Shown here: in pieces, positions 1 through 9,684 of the stretch
Layout: each line of letters opens with the position of its first letter
Position numbering within the stretch: the first letter of the stretch is position 1
From: Sergeia podlipaevii
Lineage: Eukaryota; Euglenozoa; Kinetoplastea; Trypanosomatida; Trypanosomatidae
Direction of reading: 5' to 3'
Length of the DNA: 43,817 nucleotides
Assembly: GCA_030849805.1 (NCBI GenBank)
Contig: JASANZ010002085.1
Span: 1-43,817 of the forward strand
Notes under the pieces: generated by a model
Seen by the model: only the letters and a program-made list of their open reading frames with translations
Told to the model about the DNA's origin: nothing
Database searches by the model: none
Translations under genes and position numbers: made by a program

Positions 1-732
1 TTCTTTCCCTTTATCTTTGTTGCAAAGTAAGCGAGGTTCAGTACAGAATAATAAATAAAAAAAAGTGTATATTGATAACTATAATTAGAAAGTGTATAAT
101 GATAATTATAATAAAAATATACCAAGTCTTGCGTGTGTTTCCAATTTTTTTTTCAAATAGAAAAAGAAAATTGATTATTTAAAAAAGTATTAAATAGTTA
201 AACCAAAAAAGAAAAAGTTGATCAGTTGTAAAAGTTGAATATATTGTGTATAAAAGAAAAGAAGAAAAACTATTTGCAGGTTTAAATAAAAAAAATAAAA
301 TGCGAGGAAGAGAAAGCAAGAGAGAGAAGCGAAGATGGTATTTTATTTTCATGTAGACAAGCAGATGGGTAGCATATAAGTTAATTCATATTTTATAAGG
401 TGGGCAGCAAAGAATTGAATAAAAGCAAGTGTTGATAATTTAGTTCTCATACTTTTGTTGTTGTGGTTGTTGCTTCAAACTGTCTTTTTTTTTTTTTTGG
501 CCCCTCCTCCACATCGCTTATTGTCTGCAAACAGTTGAAAGAAGAAACAAACAAAGGCGCGATATCCATTTGTTTTTTGTTAAAAGTTAATGTGAAAAAA
601 TAAGTTTTGCGCGCCATAAAAAAAGAAATTGCAAAAAAAAAAAAAAAATAGTTCTATGCCACATTATAGCACAGGTGCGGTGTTTGCTACCAGTAATCCG
701 CAAAACTTCTCCGCACTGTCACTCGTGTCCGT

Positions 733-766
<34 letters not shown>

Positions 767-852
767 CATCCTCCATACGCATTTAACTCTGCATGCTTGT
801 ATACATGGAGAAGCAGCAGCAGTATCCCTCGAGTTGTGAGACGGCTTTCTCC
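1..852. other. Intergenic, A/T-rich, no gene seen
   Basis: This stretch lies downstream of the aprataxin-like gene and should hold its 3' UTR. It is A/T-rich with a T tract near 485-498, an A tract near 634-648 and an (ATC)n microsatellite at about 733-767. The only long open frame, at 629-1111 on the plus strand, lacks an ATG start and is made of the Ser-coding microsatellite. No tRNA or other RNA gene was recognised. Confidence 0.7.
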
Positions 853-1619
853 TTACTCCTCCCTTGACTTGTTAAGCGTACAACTCTTGATGTGCTGTTT
901 CATTTCTGGGATATTTTTAAGTCCTACTCCGCACCAAAGGCATTTCATGCTCTGCTCTTCCATACGTGTGAGTGCCGCCACGTCTTGGTTTATTGTTACA
1001 CGGTTGTTACGATCCAAGTCTGATACAATACGGTCACTAGTAAGAAAAAAAAAGTTGCAAAGGTGTTGTAGTGCTTCTTGTTCTTCAAGCAGGGACTGTC
1101 CAGATCCATAGAGATTAAGTGCATGTGCAGCATTGGTAGTGATGGGATAGCGTGAAAGCCGGTTATGAAACGCATCTTGCCATACTGCGTGGGTGAATAT
1201 TTCCTTAGAAACCTCACGTAACTATCCGCAACTGACTCGAGATGGTGTATCAGTGGCACGTGATCCCTCCTGAGAGCGTTGACTGAAACTAGGTCAGTAT
1301 CCAGGGGCATTACAAGGCAGTGAACTGTTGATTTGGGGAAGGCATCATTCACAAGAATGCACTGTTCATCCTTGTAGAGCACCGTGCTGCCCGCCGCCTG
1401 GCGTGTCTCCCCAGGTCCAAGAAGTGGGTAAGGACTAAAGGGAGTTGATGTTCCAGCAGTATAGGGCAGAGTAAGGGCCTTCTTTACTACGTTCTGAAGG
1501 AACGGAAGACGTGTGCGTGGTGCGCTGCCTGGTGCCCAGCGACCTGATTTCATGGCTAGCGCAATGCACGTCTGTGAAACAACTCCTGAAGTCGTGCGCA
1601 ATAGGAGCGTGCCACGCAT
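853..1619 (-). CDS. APTX: Aprataxin-like HIT-domain protein with C-terminal zinc finger, frameshifted in the assembly
   Basis: Aprataxins remove AMP from abortive DNA-ligation ends. From the ATG at 1619 the frame gives a HIT domain (about residues 80-187 of 207). It has the LHMHLIS catalytic block, whose last His matches the nucleotidyl-transferred His of the family, and the aprataxin-specific DSPCLKNKKH segment. The frame then runs into a T9 tract (A9 at 1045-1053 on the plus strand) and ends at 996 with unrelated residues. One frame over, the reading continues to a TAA at 853-855 with RVTI, then CLWC, LKNIPEMKQH and a Cys four residues after the His. This is the C2HC zinc finger and spacing expected after an aprataxin HIT domain. 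A single extra T would give about 255 residues. There is no FHA domain. The first 67 residues lack acidic residues and hold several Arg/Lys, so mitochondrial targeting is possible but inferred. The frame is open upstream of 1619, but that part is low-complexity UTR. Confidence 0.85.
1045..1053 (-). other. Homopolymer frameshift site in the aprataxin-like gene
   Basis: Nine A's on the plus strand (T9 in the coding strand) mark the point where family similarity moves from one reading frame to the next. With nine T's the frame leads to a stop at 996. With ten T's the alignment TFFFLTSD continues into the zinc-finger segment. Sequencing or assembly miscounting of the homopolymer is the simplest explanation. 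Confidence 0.85.
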
Positions 1620-2253
1620 ATGAGGATCTCTCTGTATGTATGTATGTGAGTGAATGGGGGGTCTATATCTTATCCTGACTCCGCCTGCTCTCTTTTCTTT
1701 TCTACCTCCAATATAATGCCTGAATCCCTTTTTAAAAAAGAAAAATGATGTTTTCAAAGAGTCAAGTAGAGCAAGAATGCAGAATGAAGAGAAAGAACAA
1801 GACGCAATATTTTCCTCCCAAATGTAAACTTCCTTTCCTTTAAAAAAAAAAAAATTTGTATTCCTTTTTTTTTCTTTCGTAGTCAATGGGGGAAGGAGAG
1901 AGAGAGGGGGAGAGGGATAACGGTTAGAAAAATAGAAAATGGAAAGCGGGAAAGCAGTAGCGCAGAAGATATGATAGTGGTGAATGAAGTCCGTATATAC
2001 GTGTGTACAACTTTAAAAAAAAAAAAAAAAAGGAATATTATACATAGTGAGTCTCATTGCTTTAGGTTTAAGAAAAAAAAAAAAAGAGAAGTTGTATTCA
2101 AAGACTTCCTTGTACTAAGCGCAAAACAAAACTTGCAAAAAAAAAAAAAAATCATCGCTTTCTACTCCCTTCCCTGACTCCTACAGTTGGGTACACACTA
2201 CATATCGCTTTTCCCATCGTCCCCTTGTTCCCTCTCCAGTAACCCTCAAGTGT
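1620..2253. other. Intergenic, UTRs and poly(A/T) tracts
   Basis: This stretch holds the 5' UTR of the aprataxin-like gene and the 3' UTR of the phosphate transporter. A tracts at about 1841-1852, 2014-2029, 2074-2086 and 2138-2150 become T tracts in the minus-strand transcript. They could serve as polypyrimidine signals for trans-splicing, but no single acceptor can be chosen. No gene was seen. Confidence 0.6.
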
Positions 2254-4290
2254 TTAACATAGCACAGAGCCAAGACACCACATCGCCAGCCCCGTCGTGC
2301 ACGCACTGATCGCTAGGGTCACGATCCAACCGCCAACAATCTTGCCGACCAGCGGCCATGACACACCTTTGAGCTTCGCATCCAGCACGCCACACCCAAT
2401 AGCCGCGCCAACCTGTGACTGGGAGAGCGAAACGGGTATGCCAAGACCGGTAAGGACCATCGTCACAAGCGTGCCGCCTACCTGGATACACCAGCCACGG
2501 GCGGGGGTGACGGTAACAAGTTCCATCCCAACCGTCTTCATGAGTGTAGCGCCGAGTGCAAACATGCCGATGGCAATGCCTAGCATAGCAGGCATGACGG
2601 ACCAGCGTGTGCTCAGGTCCTTTTCACCCAGCTCGTGGTTGGTAAAAGCCTCGTACAAAATTACAAAAGTCGCGGTTGCGTTCGCGCCTGCCACGGCGCC
2701 GTGCACAAAACTGGACATACTTCCTGCCACCACCTGAAGTCCAGTGAAGAGGTACTCCGCACGTGGATTGAACGGCTTAATAAGAAGCCCTCCAAAGCGG
2801 ATTGGCTCCATAGGGTGGTCCATGAGCCAGTCCTCCTCGCCAAACTCATCAGTGCTATAGACACTGCTGGGGGAACTAGGCACCACTGCGGTCTCATCAC
2901 CAGCCGCCGCCGCCGCCCCTTTAGCGGCACCATCCTGATGGCGGCGCGAATGCACAGCAGCTGCACTTGTGGCACCATAGTTTGCCACCGGTGCGCCAGT
3001 CCGTTCCACGCTAAACTCACGCATTTCACCAGCGGTCCCAAAGTGCCTGTAGGTGCTCGTGCTCGTGCTCTCCGCCAGGTCTGTAGGGAATGGAGAGCGG
3101 CGGCCTGTTGAAGAGGGAACAGGCGCTAAGCGCACGGAGCTTCGCTGCACAATGCTGCCATCTGCAGGATTGATAGAGGACATCACGATACTCGCCGCCC
3201 CAATGAAGGCATTCGGGGAGGGTGTGCACGGTGGAGTGTAAAGGCCGCTGTGCTCTATCGCAATAGAGGTAGAGCCTCGTAGATCAGGGGCGGCGGCTGA
3301 ACTGGTAGCAGCGCCTGCAGCCGTGGCAGCAGCGATGGACCCAGCGGAGGGTGTAGCCGCGAGTGCAGGCTGATCGGATCCTTTCTGCTGCTGTGGGTGC
3401 GGCATTTTAAAAAAAGAAATGTTTTTGATAAGTTTCTCCTCCTCCTGCACTACCTCCTCAGGAGGCAGCTCCACCCGCTCAGTGCGGATAGCACCACTCT
3501 CCCATACAAAAGAAGAGGCCTCCATCGCCGCCTCCGCCACGCGCGGAAACACCCACCTCTTCACCGCAGCACAAAAGACAAAGATGGCAAGCAGGAGTAT
3601 GGTGAACTGTGCCCACAATGGCACATACTGGGCAAAAGTGACGGACATAATGGGTGGACGCTCAATGGCGATAAAACAAAAGTCAACAAGGAGGGAGAGC
3701 GCGAGACAGTATGGAAGGGCACGAAGCGCAAGCTCAAAGGAGCGGCCCTTGACGTGAAAAATATCACGGCGCATGGCGTAGAAGAGAAGCGCAGTGACCA
3801 CGCACGCGGCAACAGGAGCGGCAACCCACGAAATTACAATCACGGCAATACCACGCGCCTTCACAAAGGAGAAACTCCACTTTGAGAAAATGGCAAAGCC
3901 GAGAAGCGAGCCCACCACGGTGTGGGTGATGGACACAGGAAGACCAAACACTGTCGATAAGTACAGCCACAGCGCGGCAGCAAAGCTCGCGCATGTCATG
4001 CCCACTACCACGAGATCACGATTCTGGTTAAACAAGATGGGCTCCACAATACCATTGCGAATTGTACTGCTGACGTGCCCACCCATAAAGGCAGCGCCGA
4101 GAAGCTCGAAGACGGTGCAGTAGATGATCGCCTGCTTCATGTTTAACGAGCCGCTTCCCACCACCATCGCAAAGTTCGCACTCAAGTCATTGCCACCAAT
4201 GCCAACTCCGCAAAGAAAGCTGAACAAGGAACAGACACACACTAGCGGTAGGGTGACGTTAATGTCCAGACTGCACGTCTGCAACGACAT
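2254..4290 (-). CDS. PiT/PHO4-family inorganic phosphate transporter
   Basis: This 678-residue membrane protein should move inorganic phosphate with a cation across a membrane. Two hydrophobic halves (about residues 10-250 and 505-678) flank a hydrophilic, Ser/Ala/Pro-rich loop of about 250 residues, the usual PiT arrangement. The first half has the family signature as GGNDLSANFA (residues 32-41, Asp35 retained), followed by FELLGA with its conserved Glu and by GLPVSITHTVVGS. In the second half the matching signature reads HGAVAGANATA (530-540) instead of HGGNDVSNA, and the STTH-type motif reads PVSLSQSQVG. So the second Asn-Asp pair and the His are missing. Family membership is clear. Which cation it uses, and whether it sits on the plasma membrane or an organelle such as acidocalcisomes, cannot be read from the sequence. 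The ATG at 4290 is the first and directly precedes the first hydrophobic segment. Confidence 0.88.
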   Translation of the reverse strand: MSLQTCSLDINVTLPLVCVCSLFSFLCGVGIGGNDLSANFAMVVGSGSLNMKQAIIYCTVFELLGAAFMGGHVSSTIRNGIVEPILFNQNRDLVVVGMTCASFAAALWLYLSTVFGLPVSITHTVVGSLLGFAIFSKWSFSFVKARGIAVIVISWVAAPVAACVVTALLFYAMRRDIFHVKGRSFELALRALPYCLALSLLVDFCFIAIERPPIMSVTFAQYVPLWAQFTILLLAIFVFCAAVKRWVFPRVAEAAMEASSFVWESGAIRTERVELPPEEVVQEEEKLIKNISFFKMPHPQQQKGSDQPALAATPSAGSIAAATAAGAATSSAAAPDLRGSTSIAIEHSGLYTPPCTPSPNAFIGAASIVMSSINPADGSIVQRSSVRLAPVPSSTGRRSPFPTDLAESTSTSTYRHFGTAGEMREFSVERTGAPVANYGATSAAAVHSRRHQDGAAKGAAAAAGDETAVVPSSPSSVYSTDEFGEEDWLMDHPMEPIRFGGLLIKPFNPRAEYLFTGLQVVAGSMSSFVHGAVAGANATATFVILYEAFTNHELGEKDLSTRWSVMPAMLGIAIGMFALGATLMKTVGMELVTVTPARGWCIQVGGTLVTMVLTGLGIPVSLSQSQVGAAIGCGVLDAKLKGVSWPLVGKIVGGWIVTLAISACTTGLAMWCLGSVLC

Positions 4291-5697
4291 ATTTTTTTTT
4301 TTTTACTTCACTGCTTTAGGATGGGGGGAGTCTTTTGCTAGCGTTGTTATGGGCGTGGTATCCCTCCGTTTTCGTCCTTTTAAGCAAATAGAGAAATGTA
4401 TATATACGTTTGTGTATGTGTGCTTACGTGGGTGTGTATTACTGTACTCAAGTAGTGGGTGCAATAAACTATAAATAAAAAATACTTTTTAAAAGAGCGA
4501 TATAAAAGTTAAGACCTAAAAAACGCGTAAACAGCATTTTTTTTTTTTAAAGGAATGGAAAAAAGAAAAGTAATTATGTCAAACTCATAGATGTATGATG
4601 TGTGTGAGCACTGCGTCAAATAGGTAAAAGGAAAATAAATAAAAGTGCTTTGCCGCCTTGTGGCAACACACCTTACCCCTTAAGTTTCACATTTTTTTTC
4701 CCCATTCCCACACAAAACACAAGTAGCGCACCGTACCCTTCCTTGCTGTGGCAGCGGCTACAAGTGCTTTTCTAAGACTGTGGTTTGCTGATATTGTCCT
4801 TCTTTTTGTTGTTGTGGCTTGTAGACATCTCTATCACCCAAATCCTACTCTGGGCTGTGCAGACACACCGTCGCGGCACACACATAAACACACACACACA
4901 CAGTCATCACTATTATATCTTCGAGCCAACACGCAAGTATGTTATCACCTTCTGATCCAAAATACTATACAAATACATTTCTTTTCATCCCTTCTTACTC
5001 AGTCTCTTTCCTCTCCCCCATCATTGTGCTAGCGGAAAACAACGGCACAAGAAATGAAAAGGGGGGAAAAGGTATAGAGAACGAGCAAGAACAGTAACAC
5101 TTCAGCAATAATAACAATAATAATAAAGGAAGGCAAGACAAGCATACCAATAGGCAAGTGTGAGCAGGTACCTGCTGAGCGTGTGTGAGTGTATGTGTGT
5201 AGTGAATGCAGGTTTTTTTTTAAAGTGAGTGGAGACTCCTATATTGGTCTAAACATAATTTTAACAGTAGAAGAAAAAAACAAAGAAGGTAGCCTACATA
5301 CATTGTTTTGTAAAAGAAAAAAAAAGAAAAAAGAAACAACAACTAAAATACAAAAACACAAAGTGTGCCTCCCTCCCCTCACCCCCGCGCTCCTGTAACA
5401 ACAAGAAAAAAAGGGGGGAACGAGAGACATAAGAAGAGAGAGAGAGAGAGAGAGAGACGGTCGGGGAAAAAAGAACAAAAAAGATAGCATGAAGTGGCGT
5501 TGCTGCTGGCGTGCCCTTCTTATGCTTCTTCTTCGTTCATTAATGTCTCGCTTTCTTTTTTTGCATTTGTGGCTGTTTGAGAAAACTCAGAGCTGGTGCT
5601 CCTCTCCGTATGCATGAAAGGAGACCCCCCCCCTCCCCCCCCCTCCCCTCCTCGTGCTCTAAAAAAGAAGGTGCCGCTCCCCTTTCTCTTCTTCTAT
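4291..5697. other. Intergenic, 1.4 kb, microsatellite-rich
   Basis: This is the longest spacer in the window. It contains T tracts (4292-4304, about 4537-4547), a (CA)n run at 4888-4902, a (GA)n run at 5434-5457 and a C-rich tract at 5625-5652 ending just before the stop of the radial spoke gene. Open frames here (for example 4748-5032 plus) have the composition of these repeats. I see no supported gene or RNA. Confidence 0.6.
5434..5457. repeat. (GA)n microsatellite
   Basis: An uninterrupted dinucleotide run of about 12 GA units. In the minus-strand transcript it reads as CU repeats, which could act as a polypyrimidine tract, although it lies downstream of the RSP4/6 stop. Confidence 0.9.
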
Positions 5698-7374
5698 TTA
5701 GTTGTCCTCATCATCTTCTTCCTCCTCATCGTCCTCCTGCGGCCGCGGAGGCAGCGGCGCGTACTCTAGTTCCTCATCCACAGTGCAGTCCCTCTGCGTC
5801 GTCAAGTCATCCTCTGGGAACTCGGTCATGTATTTGGGTGGCAGCTGCGGCGCGTAGTCTACTCCCTGCAGGTTCTTGAGGCCGGTGCCCACATACAGCA
5901 TCTGGTACTGAGCCCCTGGCTTCCCCTTGGTGGTGATGGCGTACGTCACCGCGCCGGGCCACAGGCCAGAGCGCGCGGCATACGTGCACGTAGCGCTGCT
6001 CTCGTTATGAAACCCCTTGCGGAAGCTCCACGCCGGAAAGCTGCTGCGACTATGACCTGGAAACGTCAAGGGAGCGTCCTTACTCACTTCGGAGAGAAAC
6101 GGATTGATCATCTCGGTAAGATTGACTGCCTCGTCAGGCTCTGCCCCGGTGCCGTCATCCTCCTCTGCATCTTCAGCGCTGACCGCGGACGTGACGCGAC
6201 CGTTGCGCAGCAGTGTAGGGGCAATATGGGCCCAGTACTTCCCTTGCAGTAGCTCATCGTCCGTGTAACCGCGGTACCACGACTGGATGGGCTGAATGGT
6301 CTCCGTGTCGTCCTCATCTGGGGCTTCTTGTGGAATCAGCGGTGGAACAGCCGCGTAGGCGGGGACCGTGGAGGGGGGTGGGATCGGGTTTCCGTCCTCA
6401 TCCTCGTCAGCCTCAGGCACGGCGCCTTCAGTGAGGAACATATCGCGTGGTGCCACACGGCACGTGCAGTTGATGCGAGCGAGCTGCGCGCGCAGGTAGT
6501 GACGCTCGGTGCCAGGAAAGCAAGGGTGGCTGTGTACAGGCGCATCAAGATCCCCTGTGAAGCCGTTGCGCACCAGGCGTGCAGCAGCCACCTGCTGTGG
6601 GGTGACATCCGGCAGACGCGTCCAGCGGGTAGGATCGATAGTGGAGGCTGCGTAGTACACTAGTTCATTGAGGCCCGTTCCCGCCTCCTCCCGTGGTGTC
6701 GCACGATGCTTCTTGGCAGCATACGAAAAGAACACATCCGCGATGGCCTCCACTGGTTGCCCCTCGTCCTCGTCCTCCTCGGGCTCTTCCTCATCGTCCT
6801 CTGGGAGCCTCGCCGGATCAATCTTCGTCTCAGCAATATAGTAGTCCCCAGCGCTGCCCATGACCTTGCCCCAGAAGCGAACGGAGGCAAGGGGCTCAGT
6901 GCGGAGAAGATGCTTCAGACCAATAACCAGCCGAACACCGTCTTCGCAAGGAAGACCCGCGCCGACAGCATTGAAGGCATGCTGCTCGGCAACTACATCA
7001 CTCAGCACGCCTGGAAGTTCGGCCTCCTCCTCCTCCACAGCTTCTTCACGCTGGTCTGCAATCTCCTCTTCATCCTCGCCATCCAGCGGCTTGCGACGCG
7101 GCTTCGGGGGTGCCACCGTAGAGCAGAAGTTAGAAGCCCACCGCGTGTTGTGCAGTGCATCCACGGGGACATCGCTCTTTGCCATTGGTCGGGTCTCAGC
7201 AAACACGCTGGTGCCCTTAGGTGGAACTGTCCGCCCTGTCAACACGTAATTCGAGGTTGGTACAATGGACTCAAGCGCGCTCACTGGACGCTCGCTGATA
7301 ACGTGAGACAGCACCTGCGCCATATGGTTCCACAGGGGAGTCTGCTTGATCTGAACTTCATCTAGGCCTGGCAT
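5698..7374 (-). CDS. RSP4/6: Radial spoke head protein RSP4/RSP6 family
   Basis: This protein belongs to the radial spoke head that links the central pair to the outer doublets and regulates dynein in the 9+2 axoneme. The 558-residue product has the family's recognisable blocks. These are FWGKVMGSAGDYYIAE (about residues 165-180), the CRVAPRDMFL region in the middle, and the C-terminal run with SFPAWSFRKGF, LWPGAV and YVGTGLKN (about 440-515). Acidic Glu/Asp-rich stretches interrupt the blocks and end the protein, as in other RSP4/6 proteins. RSP4 and RSP6 are paralogues, and the sequence alone does not say which this is. The ATG at 7374 is followed by the conserved-looking start MPGLDEVQIKQTPLWNH. 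It is expected to be flagellar, like the BBS7 and CLAMP-type genes further right. Confidence 0.92.
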   Translation of the reverse strand: MPGLDEVQIKQTPLWNHMAQVLSHVISERPVSALESIVPTSNYVLTGRTVPPKGTSVFAETRPMAKSDVPVDALHNTRWASNFCSTVAPPKPRRKPLDGEDEEEIADQREEAVEEEEAELPGVLSDVVAEQHAFNAVGAGLPCEDGVRLVIGLKHLLRTEPLASVRFWGKVMGSAGDYYIAETKIDPARLPEDDEEEPEEDEDEGQPVEAIADVFFSYAAKKHRATPREEAGTGLNELVYYAASTIDPTRWTRLPDVTPQQVAAARLVRNGFTGDLDAPVHSHPCFPGTERHYLRAQLARINCTCRVAPRDMFLTEGAVPEADEDEDGNPIPPPSTVPAYAAVPPLIPQEAPDEDDTETIQPIQSWYRGYTDDELLQGKYWAHIAPTLLRNGRVTSAVSAEDAEEDDGTGAEPDEAVNLTEMINPFLSEVSKDAPLTFPGHSRSSFPAWSFRKGFHNESSATCTYAARSGLWPGAVTYAITTKGKPGAQYQMLYVGTGLKNLQGVDYAPQLPPKYMTEFPEDDLTTQRDCTVDEELEYAPLPPRPQEDDEEEEDDEDN

Positions 7375-8169
7375 TTTCCCTTAATATCTGTTGCTTTTCT
7401 TCTCTTCTGCTTTTTTATTTTTTTTGTTTGCTTGGAGTGGGTGTGTACAGGAAAAACAAAACAAAACAAAAATTGATATGTGTATAACTGAATCTGTGTA
7501 TAGAATGCTAAACAGGAAATTGATAGTATTCTAGTAAGCACTTCAGCTTCTACCAAATCTTTTTGAGAGGTGGGTATGTGTGTCAATGATTCACTTTTCT
7601 TTTCTTTTCTTTCCCCTCCCCTCCCTCCGTCTCTTCCGTGTTCGCTATGCGTGTATATCTGGCAGTACAAGGCACAAAATAAAATAGAGGACTAGTGACT
7701 GTCACAACGTATCTGCTCTGCTCAACAAACAAAAAAAAAGAAGGAAAAAAAATTCTATGAATACTGTATAGGAGAAAAATGCTCCTTGATCAACCTACAA
7801 ACAAAAAGAGTAAATGGAAAAAAAAAGGAAGAGAAAGAAAAGGAAACCAAAACAGTAGAGATCTTCAACGCAAGACAAAGGGAAAAAATGCAAATATTGA
7901 AGCAACCTACCACTAAGCGCAGCTCTCTTTAATTTTTTTTCCTTTTAAGCCAGCACAGTAACTGCTAACAAGATACATGATGCTACTATTTGTATACTTT
8001 TTTCTAAGAAAAATGTGAAAGACCCCCTTTTAGACGTTTCAAAGGCAAGCACGATATAAAGGCAGTGAAACAAAAGCAGATAACAGATAGAAAATAAAAA
8101 AGGGGGGTTCATTCTTCCTCACCCCTCTTTTCCACTTTCCTCACTACTACCACTACTACTATTTTCTCC
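7375..8169. other. Intergenic, A/T-rich, no gene seen
   Basis: This holds the 5' UTR of RSP4/6 and the 3' UTR of the small membrane-protein gene. It is dominated by A-rich tracts on the plus strand (for example around 7730-7750 and 7816-7860). A frame open at 7362-7670 minus runs into the RSP4/6 start region and is pyrimidine/UTR composition. No gene is supported. Confidence 0.6.
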
Positions 8170-8610
8170 CTATGTCGACTTGGGATCACGCATCAAGTCA
8201 AACTCACGCATTGGGTGTAGCGGCTTCTCAAGATCACGCACCGGTTTGCGCCAGCCGCGATCTCTATCAATTAGTTGATTCTGTTTGTTAGAGTAACTTG
8301 GGTTCACCTTGGCCTCATACTGCATCTCCGACTCATATCCTAGCAGCGTCTGAAGAAACGCGTCGTGTCCAACACCGTAGTAAATCAATGCTGTAGATAA
8401 AAAGAGAATGCCAAAGACACGTGCAGGAGCCCAGATAAACGCTTGAAGGCCGATCCTGTTACGATCTGCACGTGTGTCGTTAAAGCGCACCTGCATGATG
8501 CCTCGCCAGCTACGGGTGCGACGGATAATGGGTCGATGCACATACTCCTTCCTCTTAAAAACGGGTTTACCCGCGCTCGCTGCATCATTTCCTCTGCCTA
8601 ACTGACTCAT
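8170..8610 (-). CDS. Small single-pass membrane protein, conserved-hypothetical type
   Basis: I do not recognise a family. The 146-residue product has a basic N-terminal third (many Arg/Lys), one transmembrane segment at about residues 73-95 (APARVFGILFLSTALIYYGV), and a polar charged C-terminal tail of about 50 residues ending in REFDLMRDPKST. The balanced, GC-richer codon composition contrasts sharply with the flanking A/T spacers, which supports a real gene. The start was set at the ATG at 8610 (MSQLGRGND). The frame is open further upstream, but that part starts on a non-ATG codon and looks like UTR. The basic region followed by one TM would fit an inner-mitochondrial-membrane subunit, but this is only a guess. 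Confidence 0.8.
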   Translation of the reverse strand: MSQLGRGNDAASAGKPVFKRKEYVHRPIIRRTRSWRGIMQVRFNDTRADRNRIGLQAFIWAPARVFGILFLSTALIYYGVGHDAFLQTLLGYESEMQYEAKVNPSYSNKQNQLIDRDRGWRKPVRDLEKPLHPMREFDLMRDPKST

Positions 8611-9683
8611 AATCTCCTCTATTTTTGCGAGGTTATGTGTCCTTCTAATTTTATTTAATGAGCTCGCTTGTGTGCCTGTGAGTGCGTGAATGCGTGTGTT
8701 TGTGAGCACGACAAGGTTTTTTTAAAAAAAAAAAATCGCTACTGGTGTACTCTCGTTTTAAATACAAAAGCTTGTATCCTAGATGCAATTTTTTTTTTTA
8801 GAAACGGAAAACAAGTAGACTACGAAAATGTTTACTTCTAAATGCTGCCAGAGTTATTTTGCTTTTTTCTAACAGTACCAATACTGAACAAACGATGATA
8901 ATGATAAACGCGAATGTGAAATAGCAAAAAAAAAATGAATAGATTAAGCGAGTTGTGGCTATTTTTTTCTATAGCAAACTGTTTGTGCAACAGTCCACGG
9001 CCTTATTGAAAAGCTAAAGAACAAATGAAAAAAAACGGCAGAAAGCAGAGAACAGTAAGAGTAGCTAACCACAGTAGAAAAATTGATTGAAGGGTATGGC
9101 AAAAAAAAAAAAAAGAGTCACTGCTTGGCAAAAAAAGATAGAGTGAAGTATAAATTGCATTTTTGGGACGATCTCCTAAGCATCACACCTCTCACACTCT
9201 CCCTTCTCTGCGTCACCGCAAGCAACATATGTAGCATCCCGATGTAGGGGTATGCGAAGATAAATAGCTCCCTATTTAGATAAATAAAAACACTGTTGGT
9301 TCCTCATTACACGAGTTAAAAAGTTCATGTTACGTTAAGCGAGTTTCCGTTTCTTCTTTCACTTCTCTCCTGTTTCTATTGAAAAGGGAGGGAGGAGAAA
9401 GGTAATACGTTTATGTTGCTTTGGTGTGCCTTACATATATTTAATCCGATTTACACTTGCCGTTGCTGTTCCAGTCCGCGTCCTTCCACCGTCGCTGTTC
9501 GCTCACAGCGGCAGCGAAAGATAGAAAGGGGGGGGAGGGAAGGGAAGCAACAAGAAGAGAACGGTCAGGATGGCACACACACACACACATAAGCACTCAT
9601 GCGTACACCCTATATCACAAGTATATATATACTTAGCACAGCCTCCAGCTGCTCTCCCTTCCATCTCTCTCTCTCTCTCTCTC
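8611..9683. other. Intergenic, 1.1 kb, no gene seen
   Basis: A/T-rich spacer with several A or T homopolymers (about 8727-8736, 8790-8799, 9100-9114), (CA)n near 9574-9588 and a (CT)n run that ends in the stop codon of the RNA-binding-protein gene. No RNA gene or supported open frame was seen. Confidence 0.6.
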
Positions 9684-9684
9684 T
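9664..9684. repeat. (CT)n microsatellite at a gene's 3' end
   Basis: About ten CT units abut the TAA (9684-9686) of the RGG/RRM gene, so the minus-strand mRNA carries a GA repeat immediately after its stop codon. Confidence 0.9.

Noticed and set aside
629..1111. Plus-strand open frame with a Ser run
   Set aside because: It starts on a non-ATG codon, gets its Ser run from the (ATC)n microsatellite, and overlaps the zinc-finger part of the aprataxin gene on the opposite strand.
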